Shown here piece after piece: positions 14,949 through 21,974 of a stretch of DNA of 27,789 nucleotides. Each line of letters starts with the position of its first letter. Positions within the stretch are counted from its first letter, which is position 1. The notes under the pieces were generated by a model. That model saw only the letters and a list, made by a program, of their open reading frames with translations. It did not search any database and was not told the DNA's origin. The position numbers and the translations under genes are program-made. The stretch is from an uncultured Oscillibacter sp. (GTDB lineage: Bacteria > Bacillota > Clostridia > Oscillospirales > Oscillospiraceae), in NCBI RefSeq assembly GCF_900544955.1, contig NZ_UQXD01000034.1, positions 1-27,789 on the forward strand. Reading direction: 5' to 3'.

Positions 14949-15395
14949 ATGGCATTATACAGTGAGAAAGTGATGGACCACTTCCGCAATCCCCGGAACG
15001 TGGGCAAGCTGGAGGACGCCGACGGCGTGGGCGAGGTGGGCAACGCCAAGTGCGGCGACATCATGCGCATGTATATCAAGGTGGACCCCGCCACCCAGAT
15101 CATTACCGACGTGAAGTTCAACACCTTCGGCTGCGGCAGCGCCATCGCCACCAGCTCCATGGCCACGGAGCTCATCAAGGGCAAGCCCATCTCGGAGGCC
15201 CTGGCCCTGTCCAACAAGGCGGTGGTGGAGGCCCTGGACGGCCTGCCCGCCCAGAAGCTCCACTGCTCCGTCCTGGCGGAGGAGGCGGTCCGGGCCGCCG
15301 TCCGGGACTACTTCGACCGCAGCGGCATCCCCTACGGCGACGAGCTGCGGGAGTGCCCGGGCCACTGCGACACCTGCGGCCACGAGCACGGCTGA
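14949..15395 (+). CDS. nifU: IscU/NifU-type Fe-S cluster scaffold protein with a Cys/His-rich tail
   Basis: 148 residues. The IscU-like fold has all three cluster cysteines: Cys35 in NAKCGD, Cys62 in TFGCGSA and Cys106 in LHCSVLAEEA. It receives sulfur from NifS and assembles the cluster. The C-terminus ends with ECPGHCDTCGHEHG, a Cys/His-rich tail absent from standard IscU that may bind a metal. It lacks the central ferredoxin and C-terminal Nfu domains of azotobacter NifU, so it is closer to IscU of the clostridial NifS-NifU pair. AAGGAG precedes the ATG; terminator directly downstream. Confidence 0.95.
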   Translation: MALYSEKVMDHFRNPRNVGKLEDADGVGEVGNAKCGDIMRMYIKVDPATQIITDVKFNTFGCGSAIATSSMATELIKGKPISEALALSNKAVVEALDGLPAQKLHCSVLAEEAVRAAVRDYFDRSGIPYGDELRECPGHCDTCGHEHG

Positions 15396-15432
15396 AAAAC
15401 GCCCCCGGAACTTTCGTTCCGGGGGCGTCCCT
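15396..15432. terminator. Bidirectional terminator between nifU and the converging membrane gene
   Basis: A 13-bp stem at 15399-15411 and 15416-15428 with loop TTTC. A-run before (good U-tract for the minus strand) and CCCTTTTC after (plus strand). Confidence 0.85.
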
Positions 15433-15434
15433 TT

Positions 15435-15854
15435 TCAGTCCTTGGGGTCCTCTTTTTCGTGGAGGCGGATGGTGTCCTCCGGATCGCCGTCGGCGGAGGG
15501 ATAGCAGTCGGCGTAGGCCTCGTCGAAGTTGGCCTGGTTCTGCTCGTTGTTGGGGGTCATCCGTTTGATGGAGAGGACAAAGGCCAAAATCATGCCGAAG
15601 AGATATCCGGCGGTGGCGGCTATGGGCGTAAAGTGGATCACCAGGACGGTAATCAGCGCCACCAGGACGATGACCGTCACAGAGACCAGCAAAATCCGGC
15701 GGTGGGCCCGCTTGAGATCAAAGGCGGGGTTTTCCCGGTACCGCCGCTTGGCCAGGGGGACAGATGAGAACAGCGCCACCAGCGCCTGGATGCCGATGGC
15801 GGCCATCACCACGAAGCCGCCGGCCGCAGCGCCGAAGAAGTAGGGGATATTCAT
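15435..15854 (-). CDS. Small three-helix membrane protein, unknown function
   Basis: 139 residues. Hydrophobic segments lie near 8-30, 53-75 and 77-96. The loop between the first two is positively charged (AKRRYRE...DLKRAHRR), and the last ~40 residues are a hydrophilic, acidic tail. By the positive-inside rule the loop and the tail are probably cytoplasmic. AGGAGGAG precedes the ATG. It has its own promoter and shares a terminator with nifU. I do not recognise the family, and no catalytic motif is visible. Confidence 0.75.
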   Translation of the reverse strand: MNIPYFFGAAAGGFVVMAAIGIQALVALFSSVPLAKRRYRENPAFDLKRAHRRILLVSVTVIVLVALITVLVIHFTPIAATAGYLFGMILAFVLSIKRMTPNNEQNQANFDEAYADCYPSADGDPEDTIRLHEKEDPKD

Positions 15855-15898
15855 AAGGCTCCTCCTGTTTTGAACGAGAAAATCGTTTCTAACAAGAT

Positions 15899-15927
15899 AG
15901 TATACACGTATTTTGTCCGTTTGGCAA
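15899..15927 (-). promoter_or_regulatory. SigA-type promoter of the small membrane protein gene
   Basis: On the minus strand TTGCCA (15927-15922), 17 bp, TATACT (15904-15899). Confidence 0.65.
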
Positions 15928-15933
15928 GTAGGG

Positions 15934-16401
15934 CTACTCCAGCAGCGCCGTGCGGCCCGTCACCCGGCCGCCGCTGATGGTGACGACGGCGTAGGAGGGG
16001 CGGAAGGGGTCCCCGATGCTGCCCGGGTTCAAAAAGAGGGTCTTGCCCCGCTTGTCCACCGCCGGGCGGTGGGTGTGACCGTAGAGAAAGAGGTCCAGGT
16101 CCCGCTCCTCCGCGGCCAGGCCCGCGGCCACCAGGGACTGCTTTACGCCGTAGGTGTGGCCGTGGCACAGCAGCAGGCGCTTGTCCTCCAGGCAGAGGAG
16201 CTTTTCCGCAGGCTCCCCCGGGCGGAAGTCGCAGTTGCCCGGCACCTGCTCAAAGGGGATGCCGGGAAAGCGCAGGTGCAGCTCCCAGCCGTCCCGCCAG
16301 CAGTCCCCCAGGTGGAAAATCATCCGGGGGGCGGCCTGCTCCACCGCCCGCTCCATGTTGGAGAGGATTCCGTGGGAATCGGAGAGGATCAGAATGTTCA
16401 T
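15934..16401 (-). CDS. YfcE/MJ0936-family metallophosphoesterase
   Basis: 155 residues. The calcineurin-like motifs are SDSHG at 8-12, HLGDCWRDG, VPGNCDF, LLCHGHTYG and YGHTHRP, then LNPGSIGDP, which is typical of the MJ0936/YsnB subgroup. A manganese- or nickel-type phosphodiesterase with unknown natural substrate; cytoplasmic. The ATG at 16401 follows AGGAAGGGAG. The stop is only a few bases from the promoter of the next minus-strand gene, and no terminator separates them, so read-through into that gene is likely. It is shorter than and distinct from the YfcE-like protein at 7443-7985. Confidence 0.9.
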   Translation of the reverse strand: MNILILSDSHGILSNMERAVEQAAPRMIFHLGDCWRDGWELHLRFPGIPFEQVPGNCDFRPGEPAEKLLCLEDKRLLLCHGHTYGVKQSLVAAGLAAEERDLDLFLYGHTHRPAVDKRGKTLFLNPGSIGDPFRPSYAVVTISGGRVTGRTALLE

Positions 16402-16430
16402 GGCGGCGCTCCCTTCCTGGAAATGAGACC

Positions 16431-16459
16431 AGTATACGCCCCTTCCGGCCGCGGCGCAA
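16431..16459 (-). promoter_or_regulatory. SigA-type promoter of the second phosphoesterase gene
   Basis: On the minus strand TTGCGC (16459-16454), 17 bp, TATACT (16436-16431). Confidence 0.55.
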
Positions 16460-16494
16460 CCAAAACGGCATCGGAAATTTTTTTCGCCGGGGGA

Positions 16495-16523
16495 TTGACA
16501 AACCGGGCCGGAGCTGGTATATT
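16495..16523 (+). promoter_or_regulatory. Strong SigA-type promoter of the candidate small RNA
   Basis: TTGACA at 16495-16500, a 17-bp spacer and TATATT at 16518-16523. It reads into a region with no credible gene. Confidence 0.75.
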
Positions 16524-16531
16524 ATATGCAT

Positions 16532-16549
16532 AGTTAGTTTTAGCTAACT
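16532..16549 (+). promoter_or_regulatory. Dyad operator, possibly for a DtxR/MntR-type metal repressor
   Basis: AGTTAG-TTTTAG-CTAACT is a perfect 6-bp inverted repeat over the expected transcription start. The TTAG...CTAA halves recall the operators of DtxR-family iron or manganese repressors. Position and symmetry are seen; the regulator is inference. Confidence 0.5.
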
Positions 16550-16660
16550 TCGTGCAGCCGGCGTGTTGCATCCCCGGCCGGAGCCTTCCGTCCCGATCCT
16601 CACGGAAGCCGCTCCGCCGGACCGCGCCGAAAGCAACTGTGCAGACCTCCGATTTGTGCC

Positions 16661-16706
16661 GTACGGACCCGCGGATAGGCAGCCGCGGGTCCGTACCCGC
16701 GTTTTC
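16661..16706 (+). terminator. Terminator-like hairpin of the candidate small RNA
   Basis: GTACGGACCCGCGG, 8-nt loop, CCGCGGGTCCGTAC, then CCGCGTTTTCTCCT. The U-tract is short and a few bases away from the stem. Confidence 0.5.
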
Positions 16707-16731
16707 TCCTCTTGTACATCCCGATCAACGA

Positions 16732-16763
16732 AAGGGGGCCGCCGGTTTTCCGGCGGCCCCCTT
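16732..16763. terminator. Perfect 14-bp hairpin, function uncertain
   Basis: AAGGGGGCCGCCGG-TTTT-CCGGCGGCCCCCTT. No T-run on either side. It could back up the preceding terminator or be a repeat element. Confidence 0.4.
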
Positions 16764-16814
16764 CCCTATAAAAATCAGTGGCCTGCTTTGGAGGGGCGGT
16801 TCGCCGTGCCCCGT

Positions 16815-16843
16815 TTGACAGACCGGGGCGGATTTGGTATGCT
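16815..16843 (+). promoter_or_regulatory. SigA-type promoter of the 103-residue protein gene
   Basis: TTGACA at 16815-16820, 17 bp, TATGCT at 16838-16843. Confidence 0.7.
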
Positions 16844-16869
16844 GGTGGGGCGAGAGAAAGGAGCGGCCC

Positions 16870-17181
16870 ATGGACGAGCAGTTTGATTTTTTAAATGTGA
16901 GCTTTTTCACCAAGGCCTCGGTGTACCCGGGGAGCCTGGGCACCTTCCGCTACCGGTTCCAGCGCACCGGCTGGCCGGGAAAGCCGGACTCCACCGTGCA
17001 GGCCTGGGTGTATGAGAACGTCAGCTTTGAGCTGGCTCAGGACGTGGAGACGGAGACCTTCCCCTGGACGGAGGAGGGCGTGGAGGCGCTGAAGGCGTGG
17101 CTCCGGCAAAAGCTGCAGGAGCGGGGCACCGCCCCCTACCGCATCCCCTATCCCCCCGCACAGGCCCCGGAGAACCCATGA
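16870..17181 (+). CDS. Small soluble protein of unknown function
   Basis: 103 residues, starting MDEQFDFLNVSFF at the ATG at 16870 with AAAGGAG upstream and a near-consensus promoter, so it is very probably expressed. No signal peptide or membrane segment. The middle (GTFRYRFQRTG, QAWVYENVSFELA) looks like beta strands, and the part EEGVEALKAWLRQKLQERG is likely an amphipathic helix; the tail is proline-rich. I do not recognise the family. It is monocistronic: its stop codon lies inside the stem of the terminator it shares with the aminotransferase gene coming from the other side. Confidence 0.75.
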   Translation: MDEQFDFLNVSFFTKASVYPGSLGTFRYRFQRTGWPGKPDSTVQAWVYENVSFELAQDVETETFPWTEEGVEALKAWLRQKLQERGTAPYRIPYPPAQAPENP

Positions 17182-17215
17182 GAAAAGCCCGCCGCACGGC
17201 GGGCTTTTCTCATGG
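17176..17215. terminator. Bidirectional terminator between converging genes
   Basis: A 19-bp perfect stem with a CA loop, rich in A on the left arm and T on the right (GAAAAGCCCGCCG/CGGCGGGCTTTTC). It overlaps the stop codon of the plus-strand gene. Confidence 0.85.
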
Positions 17216-17249
17216 GGAACACGCTTTTTCTGGGGGACGGGCGCGGCGC

Positions 17250-18389
17250 TCAGCGCAGCGTCCCGATAAACCGCTCCACCCGGTCCAGCCCCTCTTTCAG
17301 GTCCGCGTCGGAGTAGCAGTAGGACAGCCGCATATATCCCTCGGTGCCGAAATACACGCCGGGAATCAGGCCCACCAGCCCCTCCACCAGCATCTTCTGG
17401 CAGAAGGACAGGGAGTCCATGCCGTACTTTTGGATGTTGATGAACATGTAAAACGCTCCCTCGGGCCGCTGGACCTCCAGCCCCATATCCACCAGCCGCC
17501 GGTAGACCGCGTCCCGCCGCCGCCGGAACGTCTCCACCACGCCGCTGGTGTCGCTCTTCAGCGCCGCCGCGCAGGCGGGCTGGACGAAGGAGGGGGCGGA
17601 GACCACGCTGTACTGGTGGAAAATCTGCATCCGGTCCCGGATGGGGGCGTCCGCCAGGCAGTAGCCCAGGCGCCAGCCGGTCATGGCATAGGGCTTGGAG
17701 AAGCTCTGGATGACGATGATCCGGTCCCGCATGTCCTGATACTCGGAGAAGCTGTGGTAGCCGTCCGTATAGACCAGGGTGCGGTACACGTCGTCGCACA
17801 GGACGAAGATGGGCCTGTCCTTCAAGATGTCGTGGACGGCGTCCAGGGTCTCCTTCGTATAGATGCAGCCGGTGGGGTTGTTGGGGGAGGTGAGGATGAC
17901 GGCCTTGGTCCTGGGGGTGATGGCCCGCCGCAGCTGCTCTGGGTCGATCTGGAAGCGATTGCGCTCCGTGGGCAGCGCCACGGGCACGCCCCGGCAGAGC
18001 TGGGTGATGGACTCGTAGAGGCTGAAGGCCGGGGTGGGGATGATCACCTCGTCGCCGGGGTTCAGCACGGTGGAGAGGGCGAGAAACAGGCTCTCCGTGG
18101 CGCCGATGGTGAGGATGATCTCCTCGGGGGAGTAGTGCAGGCCGTGGGCCCGGGCCTCAAATTCGGAGATGGCCTCCAGCATATAGGGATAGCCGTTTCC
18201 GGGGGGATAGTGGGTGTCGTTGGCGTCCAGGGCGGCCTTGGCGGCCTCCTTCACCGCGTCGGGGGTGTTCAGATCCGGCTCCCCGATGGTCAGGGCGCAG
18301 GCGCCGGGGGTGTCCCGCACCTGAAAGGTAAACCGGCGGATGCCGGAGAGCTCTACGCCTAAAACGGCGCTGTTCAACGTCAGGTCCAT
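17250..18389 (-). CDS. Class I/II PLP aminotransferase, possibly N-acetyl-diaminopimelate aminotransferase
   Basis: 379 residues, the usual size for AspC/PatA-type aminotransferases. Seen: LTIGEPDLNTP near the N-terminus, NPTGCIY (the conserved Asn-Pro pair), DDVYRTLVY, the PLP lysine near 232 in SFSKPYAMTGWRLGY, and the substrate arginine in MRLSYC near the C-terminus. In the acetylase branch set by DapH, Bacillus PatA, a member of this family, transaminates N-acetyl-L-2-amino-6-oxopimelate. No other aminotransferase of this kind is in the window, so that role is attractive but unproven; aspartate or aromatic amino acid specificity is equally allowed by the motifs. The ATG at 18389 is preferred over the GTG at 18398, which is too close to AAAGGAG. 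Confidence 0.9.
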   Translation of the reverse strand: MDLTLNSAVLGVELSGIRRFTFQVRDTPGACALTIGEPDLNTPDAVKEAAKAALDANDTHYPPGNGYPYMLEAISEFEARAHGLHYSPEEIILTIGATESLFLALSTVLNPGDEVIIPTPAFSLYESITQLCRGVPVALPTERNRFQIDPEQLRRAITPRTKAVILTSPNNPTGCIYTKETLDAVHDILKDRPIFVLCDDVYRTLVYTDGYHSFSEYQDMRDRIIVIQSFSKPYAMTGWRLGYCLADAPIRDRMQIFHQYSVVSAPSFVQPACAAALKSDTSGVVETFRRRRDAVYRRLVDMGLEVQRPEGAFYMFINIQKYGMDSLSFCQKMLVEGLVGLIPGVYFGTEGYMRLSYCYSDADLKEGLDRVERFIGTLR

Positions 18390-18419
18390 GGGTCTCACGC
18401 TCCTTTTTGGAATAATCCC

Positions 18420-18448
18420 AGTATATGCGCCCGGAAAAGGGATGTCAA
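18420..18448 (-). promoter_or_regulatory. SigA-type promoter of the aminotransferase gene
   Basis: On the minus strand TTGACA (18448-18443), 17 bp, TATACT (18425-18420). Confidence 0.8.
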
Positions 18449-18461
18449 CGCCGTTTTCCCC

Positions 18462-18495
18462 AAAAAAGGGAGCGCCCCAATGGGGCGCTCCCTTT
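18462..18495 (-). terminator. Rho-independent terminator of the 600-residue membrane protein gene
   Basis: A 14-bp stem with an ATT loop; on the minus strand it ends in TTTTTT. It sits 36 nt past the stop, just upstream of the aminotransferase promoter. Confidence 0.9.
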
Positions 18496-18530
18496 CCTGT
18501 TCTTTCCTTTTTGGGGCCTCCGAAAGCCGC

Positions 18531-20333
18531 TTACGCACCGGGGTTCGGGCCCTCCTCCCCCTCGAACCAGAAGTCCCTGGCGGGGACGATGCCGCTTGCC
18601 GGGAACTCGGCGGCGTTCAGCGTGTAGGTGTACCAGATGCGGTCCCCCACGTCCAGCAGCACCGCTCTGGGCACCTCCGCCGCGGAGAAGTCCAGATACC
18701 CCACGCCGTGCTCCATCCGCACGAAGTAGTGGGTGTCTCCGCCGATGACGGCGGAGCGGATTTCCGAGATGACGCCGGTCTCCGTCTGGTTCTCCCCGGC
18801 GGTCACGTCCGCCTCCCCGGCGCCGATGAGGCCCGCGTGGGCCAGGGCCTGGCGGTAGTTCACCTCGCAGTCCGCCAGGGTGCCGCCGGTCTCCACGATC
18901 TGGTACTGCTCCACGTTCACCATGGCGTACATCTTCACCAGGCCGTCGTTGCCCTTCAGAGCCATGAAGTAGGTGGGCTGGTCCGCGATGTTCAGCAGCA
19001 GCGGGAAGGTGGCCTCGTAGCGCATCTGCTGGACCTGGCTCTGGGCGGAGTCCATGGCGGAGGTCTCCGTGGCGCCGGCGATGGGATAGAAATGGGTCTC
19101 CTTGGTCCGCTGGTTGGAGAGGATGAAGCCAATGTTGGACTGGTCGGAGGTGACGGAGGTGACGCCGGTGTACATATACACGTCGTCGTTGATGGCGATA
19201 TAGTTCCAGCCCTCGGTGGTCAGTGTCACGTCCCGCTGGCCGAACATGGAGTTCAAAAAGCCGTTGTGGTACATGCCGTAGTAGTCGTACTGCTCCATGA
19301 TGATGTCGTAGGAGTACACCCGGTCCACCCAGTTGGGGACCTCCTCGTAGTACTGGCTCTCGCCGGTGATGGCGTTGACCAGCACGGCGCCCTGGACGTC
19401 CTTGCCGCCGAAGAGGCCGATGGTCTTGACGATGCGGGAGCAGACCCAGTAGGGCACGCCCTGGTCGTCGATCTCAAACACCGGGTCGTCGAACATCATG
19501 GTGGGGTAGTGGAAGCGGATGTGGCGGGACAGATTCCGGCCGAAGTGCTCGGCGGGGGTGTACTTCATGCCCTCCTCCAGGCGCACCACCTCCGCCTCCT
19601 GGGTCACCATGTCGATGATGAGGTAGGCGGGCAGGCCGGCGGAGCGGTTGGTGAACCACTTGATGAGATCCCCGTAGGCCAGGGAGGTCACCCGCACCGG
19701 GCGGCCCTGGTAGTTGATCTGGGTGTAGGTGGGCAAAATCTCAAACTGAGACACCATGTCGCTCAGCTCGCCCAGCTTCCGGCTGCCCAGGCGGGCGGCG
19801 GAGTCCGCGTCCAGCATGGGAATCTGGTCGTAGGAGATCTCCTCGATCTCCGCCGTGAAGTCCCCGGTCTGGATGGGCAGCAGCTGGCTGTACGCCCCCG
19901 CCCGCAGCACCACCCAGGAGCTGAGGGCGCCCAGGGCGATGGCGGCGATCAGGGCGATGAGCGCCACGAAGGGTACGGTGCACTGCTTTTTCACAAAGTG
20001 GATATACCCCTTCGCCCCGTCCCCCTGGAAACCGGAGGTCAGCACCGCGCAGCCGCAGTACACGGCGCACAGCAAAAAGGCGAAGACGTAGAACTCCTCG
20101 GCGTGGAGGTTGATGGCGGGCAGCTCCACATAGAAGTAGGCCAGCCCGAACAGCAGCGTCACGCCCAGGTTGATGAGGGTCCGGGTGAAGGCGTTGCCGA
20201 TGGCCTTGCGGGGCTTTCTGGGCTTCCGGGGCGCGGCGGCGCCGCCCTCCCCGCCGCCGGGAAAACCGCCGGGGTTGAAGCCGCCGCCGAAGGCGTTGGG
20301 GTCGAAGCCGCCGAAGTTGAATGTGAACGGCAT
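18531..20333 (-). CDS. Large membrane protein with Gly/Phe-rich N-terminus, unknown function
   Basis: 600 residues from the ATG at 20333, which follows AGGAAAGGA; the frame is open further upstream, but that part spans the promoter. Order of parts: a low-complexity segment rich in Gly, Phe and Pro (1-33), a basic KPRKPRK stretch (37-43), three hydrophobic helices near 53-71, 81-100 and 119-143, then about 455 mostly hydrophilic residues, probably outside the cell. The large domain has many Tyr and acidic residues and repeated beta-like stretches (GAVLVNAITGESQYYEEVP, VRMEHGVGYLDFS), recalling propeptide or PepSY-type folds only vaguely. No catalytic motif or known family was recognised. It is monocistronic with its own promoter and terminator. 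Confidence 0.8.
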   Translation of the reverse strand: MPFTFNFGGFDPNAFGGGFNPGGFPGGGEGGAAAPRKPRKPRKAIGNAFTRTLINLGVTLLFGLAYFYVELPAINLHAEEFYVFAFLLCAVYCGCAVLTSGFQGDGAKGYIHFVKKQCTVPFVALIALIAAIALGALSSWVVLRAGAYSQLLPIQTGDFTAEIEEISYDQIPMLDADSAARLGSRKLGELSDMVSQFEILPTYTQINYQGRPVRVTSLAYGDLIKWFTNRSAGLPAYLIIDMVTQEAEVVRLEEGMKYTPAEHFGRNLSRHIRFHYPTMMFDDPVFEIDDQGVPYWVCSRIVKTIGLFGGKDVQGAVLVNAITGESQYYEEVPNWVDRVYSYDIIMEQYDYYGMYHNGFLNSMFGQRDVTLTTEGWNYIAINDDVYMYTGVTSVTSDQSNIGFILSNQRTKETHFYPIAGATETSAMDSAQSQVQQMRYEATFPLLLNIADQPTYFMALKGNDGLVKMYAMVNVEQYQIVETGGTLADCEVNYRQALAHAGLIGAGEADVTAGENQTETGVISEIRSAVIGGDTHYFVRMEHGVGYLDFSAAEVPRAVLLDVGDRIWYTYTLNAAEFPASGIVPARDFWFEGEEGPNPGA

Positions 20334-20393
20334 GGTAAAATTCCTTTCCTGTCCATGGTTTGGGAACCGGTTAACGCAGCACATAATGGAACC

Positions 20394-20422
20394 AGTATAG
20401 TCTATTCTGCCCCAAAAGGCAA
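20394..20422 (-). promoter_or_regulatory. SigA-type promoter of the 600-residue membrane protein gene
   Basis: On the minus strand TTGCCT (20422-20417), 17 bp, TATACT (20399-20394), giving a leader of about 55 nt. Confidence 0.65.
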
Positions 20423-20519
20423 TGAACTTGTTGTGAATTTCCCCGATTCTTCCAAACATACCGTCAAAAATTGCCCCCCGGGAGGCGGCTGTCAGCAGTC
20501 GAAACAGCCTGGCGGCCAG

Positions 20520-20612
20520 CGCAAAGAGAGGGATGCCCTGCCGCGGCGTGTGCGCGGCAGAGCATCCCTCTCGGCCCGCAAGTGTGCGAACCGTGCACGC
20601 AGGCGGCCCCCT
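20520..20612 (+). repeat. Interspersed hairpin repeat, copy 2
   Basis: Its core is a long hairpin at 20526-20572: GAGAGGGATGC and CTGCCGCG pair with CGCGGCAG and GCATCCCTCTC around loop GCGTGTG, with one mismatch. After it comes CGGCCCGCAAGTGTGCG. The same motifs in the same order occur at 22925-23085 and, inverted, at 12391-12505. It lies at the 3' end of the antiporter gene, where it may also end transcription. Confidence 0.7.
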
Positions 20613-20615
20613 GTC

Positions 20616-21833
20616 TCACCGGGACTCCGGCACGGCCTCGCTGCTCTTCGCCCGGGGGATGGCGCCGGAGCGGACCAGCGCCAGCTTGGCGCAGGCCGGG
20701 CCCACCAGCTCATAGAGCACGGAGGAGGCCAGAATCACCGACAGCAGCAGATTCCCCACCCCGCCGGGGAGCATCCGCCGCCCCAGAAAGGCCAGGCCGA
20801 TGGCCACCCCCGCCTGGGGTACCAGGGCCAGGCCCAGCCAGTTCCGGACAGAGGCCGCCGCGCCGGTCCACCGGCAGCCCAGCCAGGCCCCCGCGTACTT
20901 GCCCAGAATGCGGACGATGCAGTACCCCACGCCCGCCGCGCCCAGGGCCTTCAGCGACCCCGGGTCCAGATTCATGCCGGAGACGACGAAAAACAGACTC
21001 AGCACCGGCGGCGTGAAGGCCTCCACCTGGTCGAAGAGGGTCTGGTCCCCGGTACAGTTGATGTACACGCCGCCGCAGGCCATGCAGGCCAGCAGCGGGG
21101 ACACCTCCAGCCGGGCGCACACCCCGCACAGCCCCAGCAGCAGCGCGATGGTCAAAATCAGCCGGTTGCCCTGGCTGCGGCTGGGCGGCGCCAGCAGCCG
21201 CTCCAGGACCCACCCCAGCGCCCCGCCCAGCAGCAGCATGGCGCCGTTGCTCACCAGCGGCATCACCAGCGTCCGCAGCGTGAATCCCCCGCCGGCCGCC
21301 GCCGTCACCGCCACGGCGGCGGCGCTGAACGCCAGCAGGCACACCCCGTCGTCCAGGGCCACCACCGCCAGCAGCAGCCGCACAAAGGGGCCGTCCGCGT
21401 GGTACTGCCGGATGGTCATCAGGGTGCTGGCCGGCGCGGTGGCCGTGGCGATGGCCCCCAGCAGCAGCGAGAGGCCGAAGCTCTCCCGGAACAGCCAGTA
21501 CATCACCCCCGCCACCAGCAGCCCCGGCAGCAGCGACTCCGCCAGCGTCACCACCAGCAGCCCCCCGCCCAGCTGGCGGAGGGTGTCCCGCCGGAACCAG
21601 CGGCCCACGCCAAGGGCGATGAAGGCCAGGGCCATGTCGCTGACGAAGTCCATCCGCTCCAGAAGGGCCGCGGGCACCAGGCTCAACCCGCCGGGGCCGA
21701 TGAGGATGCCCGCCAGGATATAGCCGGTGACGTCCGGCAGCCGCAGCCGCTTGGTCATCCGGGTCAGCACGAAGCCGGAGAGCAAAATCAGCGACAGGCT
21801 CATCAAAATTTCCGCCGGCGCAACCTGTTCCAT
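20616..21833 (-). CDS. CPA2-family cation:proton antiporter
   Basis: 405 residues with about 12-13 hydrophobic helices and only a short cytoplasmic tail, so no KefB-type TrkA-N domain. Family features: TKRLRLPDVTGYILAGILIGP near the N-terminus, AIATATAPAST in the unwound-helix region, and VVALDDGVCLLAF with the paired aspartates expected to bind the cation. It would exchange Na+ or K+ for protons across the cytoplasmic membrane. The ATG at 21833 follows a purine-rich GAGAGGGGG ribosome site. It is transcribed away from a LysR-family gene, with direct repeats next to its -35 box, so control by that regulator is likely. Ion specificity cannot be read from the sequence. Confidence 0.9.
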   Translation of the reverse strand: MEQVAPAEILMSLSLILLSGFVLTRMTKRLRLPDVTGYILAGILIGPGGLSLVPAALLERMDFVSDMALAFIALGVGRWFRRDTLRQLGGGLLVVTLAESLLPGLLVAGVMYWLFRESFGLSLLLGAIATATAPASTLMTIRQYHADGPFVRLLLAVVALDDGVCLLAFSAAAVAVTAAAGGGFTLRTLVMPLVSNGAMLLLGGALGWVLERLLAPPSRSQGNRLILTIALLLGLCGVCARLEVSPLLACMACGGVYINCTGDQTLFDQVEAFTPPVLSLFFVVSGMNLDPGSLKALGAAGVGYCIVRILGKYAGAWLGCRWTGAAASVRNWLGLALVPQAGVAIGLAFLGRRMLPGGVGNLLLSVILASSVLYELVGPACAKLALVRSGAIPRAKSSEAVPESR

Positions 21834-21895
21834 GCCGCCGTCCCCCTCTCTTTCCTTGCATTCCCCGCGGAGCGGGTGTATGCTTATCTCAGTTC

Positions 21896-21923
21896 ACTAT
21901 ATGCCCTGCGGCCCAATTGTCAA
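21896..21923 (-). promoter_or_regulatory. SigA-type promoter of the antiporter gene
   Basis: On the minus strand TTGACA (21923-21918), 16 bp, TATAGT (21901-21896). Confidence 0.7.
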
Positions 21924-21960
21924 ATCATGAATTTTTGATAATCCATAAATTTTTGTGATA
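21924..21960. promoter_or_regulatory. Direct repeats in the LysR/antiporter intergenic region, likely LysR sites
   Basis: CATGAATTTTTGATA at 21926-21940 and CATAAATTTTTGTGATA at 21944-21960 are 18 bp apart. The first also forms the dyad ATCA-N8-TGAT (21924-21939). They are directly upstream of the antiporter -35 and over the LysR gene start region, the usual place for autoregulation plus activation by LysR proteins. Confidence 0.5.
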
Positions 21961-21974
21961 CCGGAGGTGCCCGG

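Larger units (their letters stand above)
16530..16710 (+). ncRNA. Candidate structured small RNA
   Basis: From the predicted start near 16530 the transcript would hold an extended hairpin at about 16575-16620: CCGGCCGGAGC and CTTCCGT pair with ACGGAAG and GCTCCGCCGG, with one bulged C. GTTGC near 16565 can pair with GCAAC near 16633 around it. A 14-bp perfect hairpin at 16661-16696 is followed by CCGCGTTTTCTCCT. The only open frame (from a GTG at 16552) lacks a ribosome site and looks random. No known Rfam class was recognised. An orphan leader of a lost gene is the main alternative. Confidence 0.45.

Noticed and set aside
16552..16818. An 88-codon frame within the candidate small RNA region
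   Set aside because: It begins at a GTG without a ribosome site, runs through two perfect hairpins and has arginine/proline-rich random composition.
20471..21016. Possible gene in the gap after the antiporter
   Set aside because: The frame runs through the repeat hairpin and antisense to the antiporter without a start signal.
18480..21938. A 1152-codon open frame on the plus strand across the membrane protein and antiporter genes
   Set aside because: It spans two well-supported minus-strand genes with promoters and a terminator, and its composition is that of an antisense shadow.
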